The notes under the pieces: model-generated
Told to the model about the DNA's origin: nothing
What the model saw: only the letters and a program-made list of their open reading frames with translations
The model's database searches: none
Assembly: GCA_007128995.1 (NCBI GenBank)
Contig: SKWJ01000113.1
Span: 1 to 11,032 of the forward strand
Direction of reading: 5' to 3'
Source: Paracoccaceae bacterium
GTDB taxonomy: Bacteria > Pseudomonadota > Alphaproteobacteria > Rhodobacterales > Rhodobacteraceae
DNA length: 11,032 nt
Program-made: the position numbers and the translations under genes
Shown here: one piece after another, positions 1-7,507 of the stretch
How positions within the stretch are numbered: the stretch's first letter is position 1
Layout of the letters: each line of letters starts with the position of its first letter

Positions 1-819
1 ATGATGCAGGGCCAGGCCCCCGGCGATTTCTCGGCCCCGGCCCGGCGCGAGGCACTGGATCGCGGGATCGATGTCGAAGCCTGCCGCCGCGCCCTGATCG
101 TGATGCATGAATTCATGCAAGCCGCCCGCGCGGGCGAGGAGTTTGATGACGGCGCGTTCATCACGTTCATCCGCATCCTGATGCAACACCCCGAGATCCT
201 GATCTGGGAACGCTTCTGGCTGGAACGCAACAAGGATCTGGACCGCGAACTTTACGGCATGGTCAAATGGTGCAAACCCAACCTGCCCTTTGGACTGAAT
301 GTCTGGAACCGCAACCATTTCAACCTGTTCCGCCGCGCCCAATGGCCCTGGGCCGAGCAGACGATGTATGCAGACTGGGTCAAGCCCATCACCTATCAGC
401 ACCAGTCCGGCGAGATCTGGCACAAGGAATTCGGTTTCTTCCAGAAAACCATTCTGCGTGACTTCGACCCGAACACGGCGGCGGCCGTAATGCAGGGCAT
501 TCTGGGGCTGCAAGAAGCGCCATTGGATCAGGTCATTCAGGCAGGCATGGACCCGGATACCTATGTTTACGGCCAATGCGCCGACGCCTTGCGCGGCGTG
601 CATGACAAGGCGAAGGTGTTCATGGGGCTGGGCATTGATGCACCGCGGGTGCGTGCTGATCAGGCAAAATGCACGCCTGATATCGCCTATCGCTCTGTCA
701 TGGCCACGTATCGCGCGGGCGGACACGGGGTTGTGCTGTCGCCCAATTATGCCTCCATGCATCTGACAAATCTCGATGGTGTGGCGCGCGCCCTGACGGA
801 ACTGGGGCTGAAGGAATGA
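1..819 (+). CDS. Conserved protein of unknown function, possibly 5'-truncated by the window edge
   Basis: An open frame runs from the first base of the window to a TGA at 817-819 (272 codons). The window starts exactly on two ATG codons, so these may be the true start or internal methionines of a longer protein; the upstream ribosome binding site cannot be seen. The protein is soluble in character, with no signal peptide or membrane segment, and rich in Trp, Phe and His. Residues 66-115 carry many aromatics and charged residues (for example WERFWLERNKDL and LNVWNRNHFN). The C-terminus (around 232-268, with GGHGVVLSPNYASM) resembles the last strand and helix of a TIM-barrel enzyme, such as a glycoside-hydrolase-like fold. 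That is an impression, not a family match. Its stop overlaps the start of the amidohydrolase by 4 nt (ATGA), so the two are translationally coupled and probably act in the same pathway. I do not recognise a specific function. Confidence 0.8.
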   Translation: MMQGQAPGDFSAPARREALDRGIDVEACRRALIVMHEFMQAARAGEEFDDGAFITFIRILMQHPEILIWERFWLERNKDLDRELYGMVKWCKPNLPFGLNVWNRNHFNLFRRAQWPWAEQTMYADWVKPITYQHQSGEIWHKEFGFFQKTILRDFDPNTAAAVMQGILGLQEAPLDQVIQAGMDPDTYVYGQCADALRGVHDKAKVFMGLGIDAPRVRADQAKCTPDIAYRSVMATYRAGGHGVVLSPNYASMHLTNLDGVARALTELGLKE

Positions 820-2204
820 CCGCAGGTCTTGATCTTCTGATCCGCGGGGGCACGGTTCTTGCCCCCGACGGGCTGCACGCTCTCGATCTGGGCATTGCCG
901 GGGGCAAGGTTGCTGGGCTCTACCACCCCGGCACGGCCCCCGCCGCAACCGAAATATTGGACGCAACCGGCCTGCACCTGCTCCCAGGGATCGTGGACAT
1001 TCATTTCCATGTGCGCGCGCCAGCCTATCCCGAACGCGGCACTGTCCAGTCCGAAACCCGCGCCGCCGCTGCCGGCGGCGTGACAACCCTGTTCGAGATG
1101 CCAATCTCGAAGCCCTGCTGTGCCACCCCTGCCGAAGTGGCGCGCAGGCGCGATCATTTCGCTGAGAATGCCGTTGTCGATTTCGGGATCTACGCAGCAC
1201 CGGGGGATCTGACCGAAGCCAGCCGCGATGCCATGCTCGCGGAGGGCGCAATCGCGTTCAAGATCTTCACCACCCCGGCGCCACCCGGACGCAGCGACGA
1301 ATTTGACGGTCTGGCCTTTCCCGGCGCGGCCGAACAGCTGCGCGCCCTGCAGCTTGCCGCGGCAACCGACCGCCCGATTGTGGTTCATGCCGAAGATGCC
1401 GCCCTTCTTGACCATTTCGGACGCCTTGCAGACGATCTTGACCCGGCAGACGCTGCCACGCATGGCAAAAGCAGGCCGTCTGTCTGCGAAGCGGTGGCCG
1501 TCGCGCAACTGCTGGCCATGAACATTACCGCACAGGCCAAACTGCACATCGCCCATGTCACCAGCGCCGAAACCGTGCAGGTGCTGAAGGCATTTGCCGG
1601 CACATCGGATTTCACTGCCGAAACCTGCCCGCAATATCTGTTCACGACCGAAGCCGATGTGGCGCGCGCGGGGGTATATGGCAAGGTCAATCCCCCGATC
1701 CGCGGTCAAGCCGATCAGGATGCGCTCTGGCGCGCCATCAGCGACGGGGTGATCACGCATGTCACAACGGATCATGCGCCGTTTTCCCATGCCGAAAAAG
1801 CCGCATCTGAGGGAAATTTCCCCGCCGCCCCGCCCGGTGTGCCCGGTATTGAATTCATCCTGCCGGCAATGCTCGATGCCGTTGCGCAGGGGCGACTGGG
1901 CCTGAAACAGGCGCATGACCTGATTTGCGCGAATGGTGCGCGCCGCTATGGCATCTATCCGCGCAAAGGTGCACTAATGCCCGGAAGCGATGCCGATATC
2001 ACCCTTGTTGACCTTGAGGGTGAAACTGTCATCAGCCCCGAAACACTGCACAGCCATGCCCGCAACGTGGCGCATCTGTTCAACGGTCGGCGGTTGCGCG
2101 GCAAGGTCGCGCGCACCATTCTTGCTGGCCGGACCATATTTGCCGATGGCAAGATCATCGGACGCATAGGGGGCGGGCGCCATATTCGCCCCGGCCCGAC
2201 GTAA
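816..2204 (+). CDS. Dihydroorotase/allantoinase-superfamily cyclic amidohydrolase
   Basis: The 462-residue protein belongs to the metal-dependent amidohydrolases that open cyclic amide rings (dihydroorotase, allantoinase, dihydropyrimidinase; COG0044 type). All expected metal ligands are visible: the His-x-His pair H63/H65 in DIHFHV, the lysine that is carboxylated in this family (K149 in AFKIF), H191 in VVHAED, H247 in LHIAHVTS, and the catalytic aspartate D319 in TTDHAPF. A binuclear zinc site is therefore likely intact. Length fits allantoinase and dihydropyrimidinase (about 450-470) better than short class II dihydroorotases (about 350). The usual allantoinase/dihydroorotase REPG-type motif after the first His pair is replaced by RAPAYPERGT, so the substrate may be neither dihydroorotate nor allantoin. 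The start overlaps the preceding stop (ATGA), with AAGGA directly before it, which suggests reinitiation. I would not assign pyrC or allB from sequence alone. Confidence 0.9.
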   Translation: MTAGLDLLIRGGTVLAPDGLHALDLGIAGGKVAGLYHPGTAPAATEILDATGLHLLPGIVDIHFHVRAPAYPERGTVQSETRAAAAGGVTTLFEMPISKPCCATPAEVARRRDHFAENAVVDFGIYAAPGDLTEASRDAMLAEGAIAFKIFTTPAPPGRSDEFDGLAFPGAAEQLRALQLAAATDRPIVVHAEDAALLDHFGRLADDLDPADAATHGKSRPSVCEAVAVAQLLAMNITAQAKLHIAHVTSAETVQVLKAFAGTSDFTAETCPQYLFTTEADVARAGVYGKVNPPIRGQADQDALWRAISDGVITHVTTDHAPFSHAEKAASEGNFPAAPPGVPGIEFILPAMLDAVAQGRLGLKQAHDLICANGARRYGIYPRKGALMPGSDADITLVDLEGETVISPETLHSHARNVAHLFNGRRLRGKVARTILAGRTIFADGKIIGRIGGGRHIRPGPT

Positions 2205-2222
2205 GGAGAATGACCAACGGCC

Positions 2223-4073
2223 ATGGGAAATACGCCTGTTGCAGCGCCACCAGATGAGATCATGCAACCCGCCGACACAGTGGGCTGGCGCAGCGGGCTT
2301 GCTGTCCTCTGGCGCGTGATCCAGCTGTCGCTGCGCACCCCATGGCAGGCGGCAGCGGCCATTCTTGCGACGCTGATTGCCTCTGGGATGCAACTTCTGA
2401 TCCCGCTGTTGCTGGGTCAGGCCGTGGATCAGACCCAGGCATTGCTTACAGATGCCGATGCGGCCCGCGCTGCGCTTCTGAAGTCAGCCCTGCTGGTGCT
2501 GCTGGTATCAGTATTGCGGGGGGCCTTCACGACTGCACAGAACTATTATTCTGAAGCTGTCGGGCACCATGTCGGATACGAACTGCGCCTGTCGGTCTAC
2601 AGGAAGATACAGGCCCTGTCTTTCGGCTTTCATGACCGCGTCCATTCCGGTGAACTGATCACCCTTGGCATGCTGGATCTGGAAGGCGTGCGCATGTTCT
2701 TTTCCACAGGCCTTGTGCGGGTGGTCCTGCTTGGCATGCTGCTGGGGATCGGGGCGACGATCCTGCTGTCAACCGATGTTGTCCTTGGGCTTCTGGCGCT
2801 CAGTTTCGTGCCTTTCGTGGCGTGGCGCTCTTCGGTGTCGCAATTGCGGCTTCGGAAAACCTGGCTGGATCTGCAAGAGCGGCTTTCTGTTCTGTCGCGC
2901 GTGATGGAAGAGAATCTGGCGGGTATCCGTGTGGTGCGCGCCTTCGCCGCCCAGGCTTATGAGATGGGAAAATACCGCAAGGCCTCGGCCAATGCGCTGG
3001 AGCTTGCACATGAACGCGTCCAGATCCGCGTGACGAACACGGCCGCGATGACGTTTTCCTTCCTTGCGGCAATGGGCCTTGTTCTGTGGGTGGGCGCAGG
3101 CAAGGTCGCCACAGGCGAGATCACAGTTGGCACGCTGGCGTCTTTCCTGACATTCATGACCATCCTGCAAATGCCGGTCCGGCAACTGGGCATGCTGGTC
3201 AACTCTTTCGCGCGTACGGCCACCTGTGGCGCGCGGCTGTTTGCCCTGCTGGATCTTGAACTGGCGATCAAGGATGCCCCCGACGCCAGACCATTGCGCA
3301 TCACCGAGGGCACGCTTCGCTTCGAGAATGTGGATTTCGCCTATCCCGGCGCGCGTGACAAACGGCGCTTGTCGCAGGTCAGTTTCACTGCGCGGCGCGG
3401 CGAAACGATCGGGATCATGGGGGCACCGGGCAGCGGAAAATCGACCCTCGCACATCTGATCCCACGGTTTCATGATGTCACTGGCGGACGCATCACGATT
3501 GACGGACAAGATGTTCGTGATGTGACATTGCACTCCTTGCGCAAGGCTGTTTCTGTGGTGCAACAGGATGTGTTCCTGTTCACCACAACGCTTGAGAACA
3601 ACATCGCCTATGGCGACCCATGGGCACAGACTGCGCGTATCGCACGGGCGGGACAGGCTGCACAGATGCACCAGTTCATCGATTCTCTGCCCGAGGGTTA
3701 TGACACAGTGGTGGGCGAGCGCGGATCGTCCCTGTCCGGTGGTCAACGCCAGCGCATGTCAATCGCACGCACGCTGTTGCTGGATCCGGCAGTCCTTGTC
3801 TTTGACGACAGCACGGCAGCGATTGACGCGCGCACCGAAGACGCCATTCTGGCCGAAATCCGGACACGCGCGGCAGATCGGGTGACCTTGATCATCGCGC
3901 ATCGCCTGAATTCACTGCGTCATGCCGATCGTATCCTGTTTCTTGAGGATGGGGCCATCGTGGAACAGGGCACGCATGCGGAACTTATGGCAATGAATGG
4001 TCGCTACCGCGCGTTGCATGATCTGCAAAACCGCCCTGCTGGTCCCCGACCCGACCGTCAGGAGGCCCGCTGA
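2223..4073 (+). CDS. ABC exporter half-transporter with degenerate catalytic site (heterodimer subunit A)
   Basis: The 616-residue protein is a type IV (MsbA-like) ABC exporter with an N-terminal six-helix membrane domain (about 40-330) fused to an ATPase domain (about 360-600). Visible motifs are Walker A at 400-408 (GAPGSGKST, Lys406), Q-loop Gln447/448, a canonical signature LSGGQ at 504-508, Walker B ending in Asp528, and H-loop His560. The residue after Walker B that normally serves as the catalytic base is Asp529 (FDDST) rather than Glu. This is the known mark of the degenerate ATP site in heterodimeric exporters such as TM287/288 and BmrCD. The ATG at 2223 follows the amidohydrolase stop by 18 nt; the nearest purine-rich site, AAGGAG at 2203-2208, is 14 nt away, which is long, so the start is slightly uncertain. 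It overlaps the next gene by 1 nt. The substrate is not predictable; drugs, lipids and peptides are all possible. Confidence 0.95.
   Translation: MGNTPVAAPPDEIMQPADTVGWRSGLAVLWRVIQLSLRTPWQAAAAILATLIASGMQLLIPLLLGQAVDQTQALLTDADAARAALLKSALLVLLVSVLRGAFTTAQNYYSEAVGHHVGYELRLSVYRKIQALSFGFHDRVHSGELITLGMLDLEGVRMFFSTGLVRVVLLGMLLGIGATILLSTDVVLGLLALSFVPFVAWRSSVSQLRLRKTWLDLQERLSVLSRVMEENLAGIRVVRAFAAQAYEMGKYRKASANALELAHERVQIRVTNTAAMTFSFLAAMGLVLWVGAGKVATGEITVGTLASFLTFMTILQMPVRQLGMLVNSFARTATCGARLFALLDLELAIKDAPDARPLRITEGTLRFENVDFAYPGARDKRRLSQVSFTARRGETIGIMGAPGSGKSTLAHLIPRFHDVTGGRITIDGQDVRDVTLHSLRKAVSVVQQDVFLFTTTLENNIAYGDPWAQTARIARAGQAAQMHQFIDSLPEGYDTVVGERGSSLSGGQRQRMSIARTLLLDPAVLVFDDSTAAIDARTEDAILAEIRTRAADRVTLIIAHRLNSLRHADRILFLEDGAIVEQGTHAELMAMNGRYRALHDLQNRPAGPRPDRQEAR
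4060..4065 (+). promoter_or_regulatory. Shine-Dalgarno site AGGAGG for the second ABC exporter gene
   Basis: A perfect AGGAGG lies inside the end of the upstream ABC gene, 7 nt before the ATG at 4073. It supports that start and strong translation of the second subunit despite the 1-nt overlap (TGATG). Confidence 0.85.
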
Positions 4074-5941
4074 TGGCCGAAGAGCTGGAATTTGAACGCA
4101 ACGATATCCGCGATGACGGGCGCCGCCCGCCCCGCGCCGTTGTCGGCTCTCACAGTGTCGAGGAAGCCATGTTCGGTCGCCTTTTTGACCGCAGCGTGGC
4201 CGCCCGGATCTGGGATTTCGTGCGCCCCTACCGACGGTCGGTGGTCATCTCGGTTGCGGCGGTGCTGGTGTTCTCGGCAACGCAACTTCTGATCCCGCTG
4301 ATCATCCGCTATGCCATTGACAACGGGCTCGAGGCCACACCGGACTCGCGCTTGGCGCTGCAACTGGCCATGCTGGCTTTCGCGCTGGTGATCCTCGTGA
4401 ATTACGGCGCAAGCTATCTGCAGGAAAGCGTCGTCGGGCGCGCGGCTGAGAATGTGCTGTTCGATATCCGCACGGCAATGTTTTCGCATCTGCAGCACGT
4501 ATCGCTGTCCTTCATGGACAAGACCGAAGTGGGCCGGTTGATGAGCCGGTTACAGGGCGATGTCAATTCGATGCAGGAATTTCTGGAAACCTCGGTGCTT
4601 TCGGTCGGGGATCTGGTGCTTCTGGTCGGGATCGTGGTGCTGATGCTCTGGCTGGACTGGCAGCTGGGTCTGCTGACGCTTTCGGTCTTGCCGGTGCTTG
4701 CAATCGTGCGCAGCATCTGGCTACCGCATGCCCGCGCGGCATTCGTTGCATCGCATACGGCCAATTCCGTCACCAACGGGGCGCTGGCAGAGGCTATTCA
4801 CGGTGTCCGCACAGTTCAGGGGCTTGACCGTCAGGAAGTGAATTTCAACCTTTATACAGACAAGGCCCATACCAATCTCAGGGCGCATCTGCGGGCCTCG
4901 CGCCTGGCGCAGGTCATGGTGCCGCTGGTCGATACCCTGACCGGCATTGCGATGGCAGTCGTTGTGGTTGTCGGGGGGGCGCGCGTGCTGGGCAATGACC
5001 TTGACCTTGGCCTGATGGTGGCGTTCCTGTTCTATATCCAGCGGTTTTTCGATCCGATCCGCTCGCTCACGATCCAGTATTCGGTGATGCAACGCGCGAT
5101 GGCCTCGGGGCAGCGCCTGATAGATGTGCTGGATGTTCCCGTGACAGTTAAAGATGCGCCTGATGCGGTCCAACTGAGCGCAGATGCCGATGGGTCAGTT
5201 GAATTCCGGAATGTGACATTTGGCTACAACCCGGATCAGCCCGTTCTGCGCGATGTCAATTTCCGGGTCGAACCGGGCCAGACAGTTGCACTTGTCGGGC
5301 CGACCGGGTCGGGGAAGTCCAGCGCAATGGCACTGGTGCATAGATTCTATGACGTGCAAGCGGGTAGTGTTGTGGTCAGCGGCCATGATGTCCGGCAGGT
5401 GACGCAGGTCTCGCTTGGCAGACAGGTTGCGATGGTCTTGCAGGAACCGTTCCTGTTCACGGGCACGGTTCTGGAAAACATCCGCTACAACACGGCAGAT
5501 GCCAGCCGCGCCGATGTCGAGGCCGCCGCCCGCGCGGTCGGCGCGCATGACTTCATCATGGCGCTTCCCGATGGATATGAAACGCTTCTCGGGGAACGCG
5601 GCGGTAGCTTTTCCCTCGGGCAGCGGCAGTTGATCAGCTTTGCCCGCGCGCTGGTTGCAGATGCCAGAATCCTGGTCCTGGACGAGGCCACCGCCAGCAT
5701 TGACAGTCATACCGAAATGCTGATCCAGAAAGCCCTGACCAAGCTTCTCGAAGGGCGGACAGGGCTTGTCATCGCGCATCGGCTTGCAACCATTCGCGAC
5801 TGCGACAAGATCATTGTCTTGCAGGAAGGCAGGGTTGTCGAGCAGGGCCGCCATGAAGAGCTGATCGCCGCAGGCGGGCTTTATGCGCGGCTTTCGGCAG
5901 TCGGCGGCGCGTCGTTTGACGATATCAGTCTGGAAGAATGA
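4073..5941 (+). CDS. ABC exporter half-transporter with intact catalytic glutamate (heterodimer subunit B)
   Basis: The 622-residue protein has the same architecture as its upstream neighbour: a membrane domain (about 50-335) followed by an ATPase domain (about 368-605). Walker A is at 409-416 (GPTGSGKS, Lys415), Q-loop Gln457, Walker B Asp537 followed by catalytic Glu538 (LDEATAS), and H-loop His569. The signature motif at 513-517 reads FSLGQ instead of LSGGQ. In a head-to-tail dimer with the upstream protein, this weak signature would face the Asp-substituted Walker B site, giving one degenerate site. The canonical LSGGQ of the partner would face this protein's Lys415/Glu538, giving one active site. 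The two genes are therefore very likely obligate partners. The start is supported by AGGAGG 7 nt upstream. Compared with the partner, it carries a somewhat longer charged cytoplasmic N-terminus (about 45 residues) before the first helix. The substrate is unknown. Confidence 0.95.
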   Translation: MAEELEFERNDIRDDGRRPPRAVVGSHSVEEAMFGRLFDRSVAARIWDFVRPYRRSVVISVAAVLVFSATQLLIPLIIRYAIDNGLEATPDSRLALQLAMLAFALVILVNYGASYLQESVVGRAAENVLFDIRTAMFSHLQHVSLSFMDKTEVGRLMSRLQGDVNSMQEFLETSVLSVGDLVLLVGIVVLMLWLDWQLGLLTLSVLPVLAIVRSIWLPHARAAFVASHTANSVTNGALAEAIHGVRTVQGLDRQEVNFNLYTDKAHTNLRAHLRASRLAQVMVPLVDTLTGIAMAVVVVVGGARVLGNDLDLGLMVAFLFYIQRFFDPIRSLTIQYSVMQRAMASGQRLIDVLDVPVTVKDAPDAVQLSADADGSVEFRNVTFGYNPDQPVLRDVNFRVEPGQTVALVGPTGSGKSSAMALVHRFYDVQAGSVVVSGHDVRQVTQVSLGRQVAMVLQEPFLFTGTVLENIRYNTADASRADVEAAARAVGAHDFIMALPDGYETLLGERGGSFSLGQRQLISFARALVADARILVLDEATASIDSHTEMLIQKALTKLLEGRTGLVIAHRLATIRDCDKIIVLQEGRVVEQGRHEELIAAGGLYARLSAVGGASFDDISLEE

Positions 5942-6000
5942 ACCACCCGCGTCTCAGGACCGGACATTGCCCTGCCTGATCGACGGGGGCTGCGGGCCTG

Positions 6001-6135
6001 TCACCGTGCGGCGCGGGACTCTTGCTGGATGGCGACGCCGGCGCGTGTCATGTCCTGACCTGCACCTTCAACAGTATTGCACGCGGCAAGTACCAGAAAG
6101 GCAAGCACTGATAGGGTTTTGGGCAAAAGCGACAT
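6001..6135 (-). CDS. Entericidin-family small lipoprotein (44 aa)
   Basis: A short minus-strand gene with ATG at 6135 and TGA at 6003-6001. The 44-residue product has a positively charged hydrophobic leader, then a lipobox LAAC with Cys19 as the predicted lipidated residue, and after it CNTVEGAGQDMTRAG followed by AIQQES. The CNT-x2-G-x-G-x-D-x4-G pattern is the family signature of entericidin A/B (EcnA/EcnB, Pfam EcnAB) cell-envelope lipoproteins, and the length matches that family (about 40-50). In E. coli, entericidin B is a stationary-phase, bacteriolytic lipoprotein antagonised by entericidin A. In alphaproteobacteria, single EcnAB-like genes are common and often stress-induced, with no proven toxicity (from memory of the family). 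Lipidation would follow export and signal peptidase II cleavage. The start is fixed by an AAGGAGAT ribosome binding site 6 nt upstream. No antidote partner gene is seen nearby. Automated callers can miss it because of its size. Confidence 0.9.
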   Translation of the reverse strand: MSLLPKTLSVLAFLVLAACNTVEGAGQDMTRAGVAIQQESRAAR

Positions 6136-6141
6136 TGTCTG

Positions 6142-6149
6142 ATCTCCTT
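6142..6149 (-). promoter_or_regulatory. Shine-Dalgarno site AAGGAGAT for the entericidin gene
   Basis: Read on the minus strand, AAGGAGAT ends 6 nt before the ATG at 6135. This is near-ideal sequence and spacing, and it confirms that the short frame is a translated gene. Confidence 0.88.
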
Positions 6150-6164
6150 GAGTGACCCCTTGAT

Positions 6165-6190
6165 AACGTCACCGACAGGGCCATGGTTCC
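6165..6190 (-). promoter_or_regulatory. Candidate EcfG (general stress sigma factor) promoter of the entericidin gene
   Basis: On the minus strand, GGAAC (6190-6186) is followed by 17 nt and then CGTT (6168-6165). This is an exact match to the GGAAC-N16/17-CGTT consensus known for the alphaproteobacterial general stress sigma factor EcfG (SigT in Caulobacter). The geometry also fits: transcription would start near 6158, leaving a leader of about 22 nt that contains the AAGGAGAT site. Whether this organism encodes PhyR-NepR-EcfG cannot be seen here, and the system is not known from every Rhodobacterales genome. Another ECF sigma factor with a GGAAC-type -35 box could use the site instead. Confidence 0.6.
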
Positions 6191-6243
6191 ACTGAATTCA
6201 AGATTTATGTCCGGCCGTGTACCTGCCCGGTCGGCGACCAGAT

Positions 6244-6257
6244 CTTGCCCTGGCAAG
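6244..6257. repeat. Short inverted repeat in the divergent intergenic region
   Basis: CTTGCC, a 2-nt centre and GGCAAG form a perfect 6-bp dyad between the entericidin promoter and the metal transporter gene. It could be an operator half-site pair, or chance. No flanking T tract is present, so it is not an intrinsic terminator. Confidence 0.3.
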
Positions 6258-6275
6258 GCAGTCGGCAACGGCGCG

Positions 6276-6304
6276 TTGTGCGCTTGATCCTTCTGACGTA
6301 AACT
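6276..6304 (+). promoter_or_regulatory. Possible sigma70-type promoter of the cation transporter gene
   Basis: TTGTGC (6276-6281), a 17-nt spacer and TAAACT (6299-6304) match the housekeeping consensus at three and four of six positions respectively. They sit about 45 nt before the start at 6349. The position and spacing are good but the boxes are weak, so this is tentative. Confidence 0.3.
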
Positions 6305-6336
6305 GCGACAGCGAAATTCGCCGAGTGTGACGTTTG

Positions 6337-6343
6337 AAGGGGG
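6337..6343 (+). promoter_or_regulatory. Shine-Dalgarno AAGGGGG that decides the transporter start
   Basis: AAGGGGG lies 5 nt before ATG 6349. An in-frame TTG at 6334 would overlap this site and has no purine-rich site of its own, so ATG 6349 is preferred. Confidence 0.7.
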
Positions 6344-6348
6344 TCATC

Positions 6349-7494
6349 ATGGCCGTGCACCCGCGCGCCCCGAATTCGGATGACCTGCGGGACAAACGTC
6401 GGGCGGCTTGGGCAGGGGTGGTGCTGAATGCGCCCCTTGCCTTCTTGAAGATCATTGTCGGCGTGAGTGCACAAAGCCAGGCGCTGGTTGCAGATGGCGT
6501 GCATTCGCTGTCTGATCTGGCCTCGGACGCGGCAGTGATCTGGGCGCTGGGACATTCACATCGCCCCCCAGACGCAGATCACCCTTTCGGGCATGGGCGT
6601 TTTGAAACGCTCGCCACACTTGCCATTGCCGTCATGCTTGCCTTTGCTGCAGCAGGCATTCTGTTTGATGCCGGCGCGCGCATTTTTGATCCGCCCGCAA
6701 CAGCGCCTGCAATGACCGCGCTTTGGGTCGCGGGGCTGTCGATCGCGCTGAAAGAAGGGCTGTATCACTACACTAAGGCAGTGGCGCGTCGGACAGGGTC
6801 GGTCATGATGGCGGCCAATGCATGGCATCACCGCTCGGATGCCGCCTCATCCGTCGTGGCACTGGTCGGGATCGGCGCCGCCAGCTTTGGCTGGCACATC
6901 GCAGATGCTCTCGGCGCGGCGGTCATTGCGCTGATGCTGGCGCGTGTCGCCTGGGTCTATGGCAGGCCCGCAGTGCAGGAACTTGCAGACACAACCCCAC
7001 CCGGTGACTTGTCACAGCCCATCGGGGCTGCCCTGATGTCGACACCCGGTATCCGGGATGCCCATGACCTGCGTCTGCGCCACATGGGCGGCGCTGTGCA
7101 GGCAGATGTCCATGTCACACTCGACCCGGCAATGACGCTTTCGGAAGCGCACAGGCTGTGCGAGGCCGCACGCGCAAGCGTGCTGACACAAGTCCCCGAG
7201 GTGACCGAGATCATCATCCACCCCGAACCCGAAGGTCATGCAGATGGCCCGGCGGCCTATGACACTGCGCTGCGGCCAGAATTGCAGCGTATCGTGCAAG
7301 ATTGCCTGTCGGGGATCGTGCCCTCCAGATTGGTCCGGCACTTGCGACTGGACTATCGCGACGACGGTGTCATCGCCGTGGTGGAACTGAGCGAAGCCCC
7401 GGTCGACGGCGCGCAGACCCGGGTCGCGCTGCGCTTGTCCGCCCATGAGGGCGATCTGGCCGAAATCCGTCTGCTTTGGACATCCTCTTCCTGA
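6349..7494 (+). CDS. Cation diffusion facilitator (CDF) metal transporter with extended C-terminus
   Basis: The 381-residue protein is a CDF/FieF-like proton-coupled exporter of divalent metals in the inner membrane. Six hydrophobic helices span roughly residues 22-200. Predicted transport-site residues are H52 and D56 in helix 2 (ADGVHSLSD) and H160 and D164 in helix 5 (HHRSD). The His-x3-Asp pairs fit zinc/iron-type rather than manganese-type CDFs. The loop motif DHPFGHGRFE after helix 2 is typical of the FieF-like group. A cytoplasmic dimerisation domain occupies about 221-296. The protein then continues for about 85 residues beyond the usual end of FieF (about 300). The segment 312-351 (LRLDYRDDGVIAVVEL) parallels the first domain's LRLRHMGGAVQADVHV, so it may be a degenerate second copy. 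ATG 6349 is chosen over the in-frame TTG 6334 because of the AAGGGGG site. The gene diverges from the entericidin gene and converges on the histidine kinase. Confidence 0.93.
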   Translation: MAVHPRAPNSDDLRDKRRAAWAGVVLNAPLAFLKIIVGVSAQSQALVADGVHSLSDLASDAAVIWALGHSHRPPDADHPFGHGRFETLATLAIAVMLAFAAAGILFDAGARIFDPPATAPAMTALWVAGLSIALKEGLYHYTKAVARRTGSVMMAANAWHHRSDAASSVVALVGIGAASFGWHIADALGAAVIALMLARVAWVYGRPAVQELADTTPPGDLSQPIGAALMSTPGIRDAHDLRLRHMGGAVQADVHVTLDPAMTLSEAHRLCEAARASVLTQVPEVTEIIIHPEPEGHADGPAAYDTALRPELQRIVQDCLSGIVPSRLVRHLRLDYRDDGVIAVVELSEAPVDGAQTRVALRLSAHEGDLAEIRLLWTSSS

Positions 7495-7507
7495 TCGCTG
7501 CGCAACA

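Noticed and set aside
747..1916. Minus-strand open frame of 389 codons opposite the amidohydrolase
   Set aside because: The plus-strand protein has all family motifs. The opposite frame has no recognisable domains, a Cys/Arg/Gly-rich composition typical of GC-rich antisense frames, and overlaps two real genes.
2769..3746. Minus-strand open frame of 325 codons inside the first ABC exporter gene
   Set aside because: It lies fully opposite the conserved ATPase domain and its composition is His/Arg/Gln-rich, as expected for an antisense shadow.
5942..6000. Possible bidirectional terminator between the ABC operon and the entericidin gene
   Set aside because: Only 4-bp GCCC/GGGC pairings are visible and there is no T tract on either strand.
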